This document shows, one piece after another, positions 63,801-64,000 of a stretch of DNA of 64,000 bases. Source of the stretch: Aplidium turbinatum (lineage: Eukaryota; Chordata; Ascidiacea; Aplousobranchia; Polyclinidae); NCBI GenBank assembly GCA_918807975.1, contig OU964928.1, positions 18,651,323-18,715,322 of the forward strand, in the 5' to 3' direction. Under the pieces are notes generated by a model, which did not search any database, was not told the DNA's origin, and worked only from the letters and a program-made list of their open reading frames with translations. Numbering within the stretch: position 1 is the first letter of the stretch; each line of letters begins with the position of its first letter. The translations under genes and the position numbers were made by a program.

Positions 63801-63809
63801 TGGATGCAT
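6642..63809 (-). CDS. robo: Roundabout (Robo) axon-guidance receptor, 27 coding exons, 1625 aa
   Basis: This is a single-pass cell-surface receptor for Slit ligands, known in animals for repelling axons and migrating cells. The exons listed separately join in frame at every junction (4878 nt including stop). Approximate residues: signal peptide 1-19, Ig1 46-141, Ig2 142-235, Ig3 236-323, Ig4 324-420, Ig5 421-519, FN3-1 520-630, FN3-2 631-749, FN3-3 750-847, membrane helix 869-892, cytoplasmic tail 893-1625. All five Ig domains keep both canonical cysteines and the core tryptophan (for example YCRADG, ISWLKDG and YQCLATN in Ig1). The tail has CC1 (tyrosine about 1022), CC2 (1109-1114, Ena/VASP-type LPPPP), CC3 (1197-1203) and SMMNGYG (1268-1274). 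Five Ig plus three FN3 match ROBO1/2/3 and fly Robo, not the shorter ROBO4. Length is close to human ROBO1. Family assignment is very secure; exact ends of the first and second coding exons are the least certain. UTR limits and the promoter were not identified. Confidence 0.95.
7109..7817 (-). CDS. robo: robo exon 26: long Ser/Asn-rich C-terminal segment
   Basis: The largest exon (709 nt). It encodes a low-complexity tail with basic patches (SKKGGKIRRPK), a polyserine run, and tyrosine motifs SSYDVTPTN, DNSYPSPVSP and QSGYVSTAST. It starts in phase 0 after TTTTCAG and ends at G|GTTTGT in phase 1. One YDVTPTN copy sits here and a second in exon 27. Confidence 0.92.
8161..8285 (-). CDS. robo: robo exon 25: conserved SMMNGYG block
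   Basis: Encodes VSMMNGYGTDSDVRISPYD and ESIASSSSEESFHMESASQ. This aligns with SMINGWGSASEEDNISSG and SSVSSSDGSFFTDADF of human ROBO1, a conserved block downstream of CC3. Acceptor TTGTTTCAG, donor CAA|GTGAGT in phase 0. The 343-bp intron 7818-8160 after it holds nothing recognised. Confidence 0.92.
8414..8541 (-). CDS. robo: robo exon 24: acidic tail segment
   Basis: Encodes DVSNLGYLGGPSEGDTDNEN and VRSYHGNNDPRSSLAG. No domain is recognised; it continues the open frame between clear splice sites (TATTTCAG and G|GTCAGT, phase 2 to phase 1). Confidence 0.88.
8722..8829 (-). CDS. robo: robo exon 23: CC3 proline motif exon
   Basis: Encodes STVPPTPPVRNASNFQYGH, matching [20 protein letters not shown], the CC3 region of human ROBO1. 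CC3 binds Rho-family GAPs (srGAP, Vilse/CrGAP) in other animals. 108 nt, symmetric phase 2-2. Acceptor TTACCAG, donor AG|GTAACT. Confidence 0.92.
9032..9205 (-). CDS. robo: robo exon 22: Ser/Arg-rich tail segment
   Basis: Encodes SRTSSNMQSTGERSSRSGQK and SRRSARGSRSANAG, a basic Ser/Arg-rich spacer between CC2 and CC3, ending TDTGIDSLQNTPLAAR. 174 nt, symmetric phase 2-2. Acceptor CTCTCTAG, donor CG|GTAGGT. It has no recognised domain; frame and position support it. Confidence 0.88.
9626..9889 (-). CDS. robo: robo exon 21: CC2 Ena/VASP-binding motif exon
   Basis: Encodes RSIDLLLRKYPSFNESSSS, a Gln/Asn-rich stretch, then GGPNLPPPPPSPPMSQRTAL. LPPPP is the EVH1-domain ligand that recruits Ena/VASP proteins to Robo CC2. 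The exon is 264 nt and symmetric (phase 2-2). Acceptor AACATAG, donor AG|GTAATC. The 420-bp intron 9206-9625 that follows is AT-rich with nothing recognised. Confidence 0.94.
10157..10195. repeat. half copy of the small palindromic element family
   Basis: Contains CCAGCCAGTAAATCAGACC followed by TTTTTACATTGATTTA, matching one arm of the family best seen at 36051-36134. The other arm is not evident. It lies in intron 20 of robo. Confidence 0.45.
10301..10426 (-). CDS. robo: robo exon 20: CC1 motif exon
   Basis: This 126-nt exon (phase 2-2) encodes FSYVTNQLTSKADIPPQFS, matching TPYATTQLIQS, the CC1 motif of ROBO1. CC1 is a tyrosine phosphorylation site and the DCC-binding region in vertebrate work. 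Acceptor CATTGCAG, donor AG|GTGATG. Joining AA from exon 19 to A gives a lysine and keeps frame. The 411-bp intron 9890-10300 after it contains a half copy of the small palindromic element near 10157. Confidence 0.92.
10806..11052 (-). CDS. robo: robo exon 19: proximal cytoplasmic tail
   Basis: Encodes a Ser/Gly/Asn-rich tail segment with FDPTIPYTAGFDIRKN near the start and HTVVTYNAK at the end, both offering candidate phosphotyrosines in the CC0 to CC1 region. Acceptor TTCTTTAG, donor AA|GTAAGC in phase 2. No domain is recognised, only Robo tail position. The 379-bp intron after it holds nothing notable. Confidence 0.88.
11660..11689 (-). CDS. robo: robo exon 18: 30-nt juxtamembrane microexon
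   Basis: A 30-nt minus-strand exon between CACTGCAG and CAG|GTATTT, entering and leaving in phase 1. It encodes VRSFSFTRHS, which fits the conserved ROBO juxtamembrane segment IRKVPSFTFTP just inside the membrane. Skipping it would leave frame intact. The 607-bp intron 11053-11659 that follows has no recognised feature. Confidence 0.8.
12157..12327 (-). CDS. robo: robo exon 17: transmembrane segment
   Basis: Encodes a Gly-rich juxtamembrane stalk and one hydrophobic helix, GVMAGLAVGLLVIIALVVGG followed by VCFYI, then the basic stop-transfer run RSRRNRKTR. Acceptor GTATTAG, donor G|GTGAGT in phase 1. The 467-bp intron 11690-12156 that follows contains nothing recognised. Confidence 0.95.
12465..12758 (-). 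CDS. robo: robo exon 16: whole FN3-3
   Basis: Unlike the other two FN3 domains, the third sits in one 294-nt symmetric exon (phase 1-1). It reads KPTPPTLKIQTD, then LLFLWQPPSDLPAAYVAGY and INTAYVATVTYSTQLGEG, with the core Trp and Tyr present. Acceptor TTTATAG, donor G|GTAAGT. The 900-bp intron 12759-13658 upstream is AT-rich and featureless. Confidence 0.93.
13659..13774 (-). CDS. robo: robo exon 15: end of FN3-2
   Basis: Encodes RTFDLTNIPSNTKYEVRVRP and YKGQLSGVASPIVFVS, the last strands of FN3-2 (human YEIKARPFFNEFQGADS). Acceptor GGTTTAG, donor G|GTAGTG in phase 1. Confidence 0.92.
14011..14251 (-). CDS. robo: robo exon 14: first part of FN3-2
   Basis: Encodes DVGMINPPPVADDSGKTLNA and, further on, GSIRLKWETMSGCDVMDGF with the FN3 tryptophan. 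The segment between is longer than usual and rich in Pro, Gly and Thr. Acceptor TTTACAG, donor AG|GTGAGT in phase 2. The 346-bp intron 14252-14597 shows nothing notable. Confidence 0.9.
14598..14764 (-). CDS. robo: robo exon 13: second half of FN3-1
   Basis: Encodes TSSTWTQISSVLNKVYKVGR, then SYVFVVRTVNHQGVSDPSP with the FN3 tyrosine core, matching IYLFLVRAANAYGISDPSQ of human ROBO1. Acceptor TTTCTAG, donor G|GTGTGT in phase 1. The 911-bp intron 14765-15675 upstream holds nothing recognised. Confidence 0.93.
15676..15841 (-). CDS. robo: robo exon 12: linker and first half of FN3-1
   Basis: Encodes a Ser/Thr-rich linker, then HAPSKPTMVNSTSSYVTVTW and SPIKYYILEYY. This aligns with [20 protein letters not shown] of ROBO1 FN3-1. 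Acceptor CTGTTAG, donor AG|GTGATT in phase 2. Confidence 0.93.
15976..16057 (-). CDS. robo: robo exon 11: end of Ig5
   Basis: An 82-nt exon encoding KTDSGRYTCKVSNDHGVAEW and a short strand, supplying the second Ig5 cysteine (human DTGRYTCIASTPSGEATW). Acceptor TTTACAG, donor G|GTTAGT in phase 1. The 727-bp intron 16058-16784 upstream is plain AT-rich sequence. Confidence 0.94.
16785..16999 (-). CDS. robo: robo exon 10: most of Ig5
   Basis: Encodes RMPPPIIKRGPTNSSVSL, matching RPPPVIRQGPVNQTVAV of human ROBO1, then LECSTDSVPKPVIRWYKEG. Acceptor ATTGCAG, donor CAG|GTGCAT in phase 0. The 589-bp intron 17000-17588 upstream holds no feature I recognise. Confidence 0.95.
17589..17756 (-). CDS. robo: robo exon 9: second half of Ig4
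   Basis: Encodes GHLFVAANGDLIIYSVRF, then SYICQAVNTLGSVTGET with the second cysteine, as in human YYICQTLNVAGSIITKA. Acceptor TTCCACAG, donor C|GTAAGT in phase 1. The 434-bp intron between exons 8 and 9 contains a small palindromic element at 17809-17884. Confidence 0.95.
17809..17884. repeat. small palindromic MITE-like element
   Basis: About 76 bp in intron 8. The arms run from CAGCCAGCAAAGGTGTC through TTTACATCGCTACAACGTC, and back through ACGT to GGCAGCTTTTGTAGGTTG. They form an imperfect hairpin with the family ends CAGCCAGC and its complement-like partner. Confidence 0.6.
18191..18313 (-). CDS. robo: robo exon 8: first half of Ig4
   Basis: Encodes AGPQIKDLAPDTTVQLGD, then VTLPCRVEGSPTPTVFWRS with the first cysteine and core tryptophan. 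Acceptor TTTTTCAG, donor G|GTAAGT in phase 1. The exon is 123 nt and symmetric (phase 1-1). Confidence 0.94.
18638..18735. repeat. 98-bp imperfect palindrome
   Basis: Outer arms AATCGTAGGTTGTTG (18638-18652) and its exact complement at 18721-18735, plus inner arms AGGATAGAATT (661-671 of the same kilobase) and its exact complement at 18697-18707. Central loop about 25 bp. It is likely a MITE or fold-back element of a family distinct from the ACGT-centred one. Confidence 0.7.
20326..20398. repeat. small palindromic MITE-like element
   Basis: Ends are perfect inverted copies of CTAGCCAG (20326-20333 and 20391-20398). The inside contains CAAAAGC, GTTTACAACG, ACGTT and AACGATGTAAAAA, matching the family arms. 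It lies in intron 7 of robo. Confidence 0.65.
21343..21470 (-). CDS. robo: robo exon 7: second half of Ig3
   Basis: Encodes RLVPLSNGNMRISGIKVEDSG, then EYVCTAVNRVGQKTASA with the second Ig cysteine. Acceptor AATTGCAG, donor G|GTATCA in phase 1. The 364-bp intron between exons 6 and 7 shows nothing recognisable. Confidence 0.95.
21835..21970 (-). CDS. robo: robo exon 6: first half of Ig3
   Basis: Encodes EPPTFTVRPSDQTVVAGQ, then IQCDADGDPRPNIQWSRVG with the first cysteine and core tryptophan. The start corresponds to ERPSFVKRPSNLAV of ROBO1. Acceptor TTCTCAG, donor AG|GTAAGG in phase 2. Confidence 0.95.
22372..22440. repeat. small palindromic MITE-like element
   Basis: Contains CAGTCAACAAAATTAG, then CTTTTTACATTGATTCAACG, TCTGCAGA and a decayed right arm GTTAAAACGATTAAACG. 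Same family as 36051-36134. Confidence 0.5.
23350..23415. repeat. small palindromic MITE-like element
   Basis: Right arm GACGTTAAATCAATGAAAAA then GAACTGATTTGCTGGTTG is well kept; the left arm AAATCATCACGTTTTTACAG is decayed. Family centre and ends are recognisable. Confidence 0.5.
24749..24872 (-). CDS. robo: robo exon 5: second half of Ig2
   Basis: Reads IKPGGDLVISRLQKSDSG, then SYECVASNSAGQRTS with the second cysteine. It aligns with GGKLMITYTRKSDAG and YVCVGTNMVGERES in human ROBO1. Acceptor TTGCTAG, donor G|GTAAAG in phase 1. The 284-bp intron between exons 4 and 5 holds nothing recognised. Confidence 0.95.
25157..25314 (-). CDS. robo: robo exon 4: first half of Ig2
   Basis: Starts after TTTTCAG and reads SIRDEFRKEPRDTIAAVG, then LECEGPRGIPEPDISWRKDN, matching LRDDFRQNPSD and CQPPRGHPEPTISWKKDG of vertebrate ROBO. 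It exits in phase 0 at CAG|GTAGCA. It is separated from exon 3 by the 29-kb intron. Confidence 0.95.
25370..25417. repeat. small palindromic MITE-like fragment
   Basis: Contains TACATCGTTTCAACGTCTGC followed by GATGAAACGACGTAAAAA, the two inner arms of the family. It lies about 60 bp upstream of exon 4. Confidence 0.5.
33849..33872. repeat. perfect 24-bp palindrome in the hAT-type left end
   Basis: The sequence CTAGGTGGGCAA is followed directly by its exact complement. The half-site GCCCACCTAGT recurs at the right end near 35464-35475, so it may be a transposase-binding subterminal motif. Confidence 0.7.
34302..35172. mobile_element. hAT element fragment (Charlie/ZBED5-like), inserted in 33826-35499
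   Basis: Terminal inverted repeats CAGTGGTTCTTAACC match exactly at both ends. The 8-bp flanks TTTTAGTA (34294-34301) and TTTTAGCA (35173-35180) differ at one base. The right subterminal part has GAACCCCAGGGGTTCG, typical of this hAT group. The minus strand keeps a decayed transposase C terminus. Confidence 0.88.
34337..34726 (-). pseudogene. hAT transposase C-terminal remnant
   Basis: Across two minus-strand frames I read MPFVLCEHAFSILVDVKAKK, then NRLTCENDKRIGVSETKARI and SLLDTEKQQQKSH. CExxFSxL followed by KxKxxNRL is the dimerisation-domain signature of ZBED5/SCAND3-type hAT transposases. It has at least one frameshift and lacks the catalytic core. Confidence 0.75.
36051..36134. repeat. 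best copy of the small palindromic MITE-like family
   Basis: An 84-bp near-perfect hairpin. Ends CCAGCTA and TAGCTGG, inner arms CAGTCCTTT, CACATTGATT and ACGTC, centred on CTGCAG, with matching complements on the right. No transposase is encoded. A clear target duplication was not identified. Confidence 0.8.
36931..36999. repeat. small palindromic MITE-like element
   Basis: Contains AGCAAATCAGTCG, TTTTTTACATTGATTCAACG and a right arm ATGACTAATTTGCAGTCTGG. Same family as 36051-36134, 0.8 kb away. Confidence 0.55.
41070..41185. repeat. possible 3' end of a LINE or SINE with (CTA)n tail
   Basis: GATAACGGGGACATCACCGG stands out from its AT-rich surroundings and is followed by a CTACTACTACTAC tail, as at the 3' ends of some non-LTR elements. 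No coding part is recognised. Confidence 0.35.
45377..45482. repeat. 14-bp perfect inverted repeat
   Basis: CTTTGTTGAACCAT at 45377-45390 and its exact complement at 45469-45482, with 78 bp of AT-rich spacer. Confidence 0.6.
47841..47893. repeat. small palindromic MITE-like fragment
   Basis: Contains CGACATTGAAACGACGTTAA, AAAGGCGATATTTGCTGGTT. One arm of the family is clear. Confidence 0.45.
50891..51135 (-). repeat. tRNA-derived SINE
   Basis: On the minus strand the element begins GGGCTGCATAGTCGAGTGGT, an A-box-like pol III motif, and about 45 bp on has GATTCGACTC, a B-box-like motif. The body contains a small hairpin (CAGTGTCTTTGGCAAGACACTG-like stem at about 51025-51050), and the 3' end is a short GAACT repeat. 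This head-body-short-repeat layout is that of a SINE. Flanking ACTAAAC and GCTAAAC may be remnants of a target duplication, weakly supported. Confidence 0.6.
52724..52850. repeat. composite of two small palindromic MITE-like elements
   Basis: First unit CAGCTGACAAACGTTGC with GCATCGTTTCAACGTCGCC; second unit TTTTTACAACATTTCAATG, TCGCTAGAC and ATGTAAAAATGGCAGC, ending TTTTGATAGTTG. One copy seems to have inserted into or joined another. Confidence 0.55.
54407..54556 (-). CDS. robo: robo exon 3: second half of Ig1
   Basis: Encodes VRDIVQLTTGELTFLRV, then TGTYQCLATNSLG with the second Ig cysteine, ending SRNASVQLA. The run SRNASxxL is a Robo Ig1 hallmark (SHNASLEV in human ROBO1). The donor is A|GTGAGT in phase 1. 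The acceptor is CATGCATAG, a poor pyrimidine tract, but it is the only one that restores frame with exon 2. Confidence 0.88.
54557..55173. other. robo intron 2 (617 bp)
   Basis: Separates the two halves of Ig1. A 156-bp hAT-type element occupies a quarter of it. Nothing else is recognised. Confidence 0.75.
54894..55049. mobile_element. 156-bp non-autonomous hAT-type element
   Basis: It begins CAGGGCCGGGAGG and ends, inverted, CAGTAGCGTTGCTAGGAGG, with GC-rich subterminal CCCGG motifs on both sides. The 8-bp target duplication GCATAATG is perfect (54886-54893 and 55050-55057). The CAGGGCCGG start is shared with the hAT transposon at 3068, so that family may have mobilised it. Confidence 0.85.
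55174..55389 (-). CDS. robo: robo exon 2: N-terminal linker and first half of Ig1
   Basis: The acceptor is a long pyrimidine tract ending TTGCAG. The exon encodes a proline-rich linker and then the first sheet of Ig1 (PVITEQPKDWLV, RLYCRADGVPKPAISWLKDG), aligning with the Slit-binding first Ig domain of known Robos. The donor G|GTACGG is weak, but phase 1 joins it to exon 3 to read DAFVRDIVQL. The frame remains open for some codons past the donor, so a slightly different donor is possible. Confidence 0.85.
60360..60431. repeat. small palindromic MITE-like element
   Basis: Contains CAGCCCAGCAAGCAAAAGCC, TTTCTACATCGTTTCAATG, a TCGTC centre and AATGTAAAACAGACAACTTT. Family member, moderately decayed. 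Confidence 0.55.
61841..61910. repeat. small palindromic MITE-like element
   Basis: Contains GCATGGTTTCAACTTCGC, TAGACGTTGAAATGAAGG and GATAACTTTTGCTGAGTG. The centre CGCTAGACG and right end are clear. Confidence 0.5.
63752..63809 (-). CDS. robo: robo exon 1: start codon and signal peptide
   Basis: An ATG on the minus strand opens a 19-codon hydrophobic stretch (MMTMVLCILAFNLIG in its core) that ends at a strong donor, G|GTAAGT, in phase 1. Exon 2 needs exactly a phase-1 partner. The hydrophobic content and lack of charge fit a secretory signal peptide. The frame stays open upstream of this ATG as far as I followed it (about 120 nt), so the first methionine is chosen by position and not by an upstream stop. 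It lies 8.4 kb from exon 2, and no other minus-strand candidate with a hydrophobic leader and phase-1 donor was seen between them. It is assigned by leader character and phase, not by homology. Confidence 0.65.
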
Positions 63810-64000
63810 TGTCGCGGTATGGATAAATATCGATGCCGAATAAAAGTTGAAGAATGTGTGTTTAGCAGTTAAAAAGTGAAACTTTTCAAAGTAAAGTTGC
63901 TTGTATTGCCATAAATATAACGACAGGATAGCTTCCTTTAAAAGTTCTCTAAAAGCGCATTAACTCCACTCGAAACAGTAGTTGAAATTGATGGTTCCGA
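63810..64000 (-). other. region upstream of the robo start codon
   Basis: The minus-strand sequence ahead of the ATG is AT-rich and should be 5' UTR or an upstream intron. No TATA box or promoter element is convincing; the transcription start probably lies beyond the window. Confidence 0.4.

Noticed and set aside
1-64000. Retrovirus-like, LTR or Polinton-like elements
   Set aside because: No long terminal repeats, gag, integrase, capsid or envelope-like reading frames were recognised; the only reverse transcriptase signal is the LINE at 806-1738.

Overview
The window is AT-rich animal DNA dominated by one gene on the minus strand: a Roundabout (Robo) axon-guidance receptor. I assembled 27 coding exons between 63809 (start codon) and 6642 (stop codon). 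Every junction keeps frame, the coding length is 4878 nt, and the product is 1625 residues, close to vertebrate ROBO1. The domain order is the full Robo plan: signal peptide, five Ig domains, three fibronectin type III domains, one membrane helix, and a long cytoplasmic tail with recognisable CC1 (FSYVTNQL), CC2 (LPPPPP) and CC3 (PPTPPVR) motifs plus the SMMNGYG block near the C terminus. The tail looks most like deuterostome Robo proteins. With the low GC and the many small palindromic elements this suggests an invertebrate deuterostome, perhaps a tunicate. That placement is an inference and not firm.

Layout. 1-4820: a stack of transposon remnants downstream of the gene. A hAT-type element (447-2232) contains a second hAT-type element (631-1870) with a perfect 8-bp target duplication, which in turn holds a LINE reverse-transcriptase fragment (about 806-1738, minus strand). 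Next come a possible small hAT-type element (2235-2558) and an internally deleted hAT transposon (3068-4808) that still encodes the C-terminal part of its transposase. 4820-6641: Robo 3' UTR and/or intergenic DNA with no gene I recognise. 6642-25314: Robo exons 27 to 4, closely spaced, with short AT-rich introns and a few small palindromic elements. 25315-54406: a single 29-kb intron between the Ig1 and Ig2 exons, holding a nested pair of hAT-type elements (33826-35499), a tRNA-derived SINE (50891-51135) and several small palindromic elements. 54407-55389: exons 3 and 2 (Ig1) around a 156-bp hAT-type element with a perfect 8-bp duplication. 55390-63751: first coding intron. 63752-63809: signal-peptide exon. 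The promoter and any 5' UTR exons probably lie beyond the right edge.

The most notable gene-level points are a 30-nt, frame-neutral microexon just inside the membrane and four consecutive frame-neutral exons that carry CC1, CC2 and CC3 separately, so each motif could be spliced out without a frameshift. No rRNA, canonical tRNA, CRISPR, retrovirus-like or Polinton-like element was recognised.
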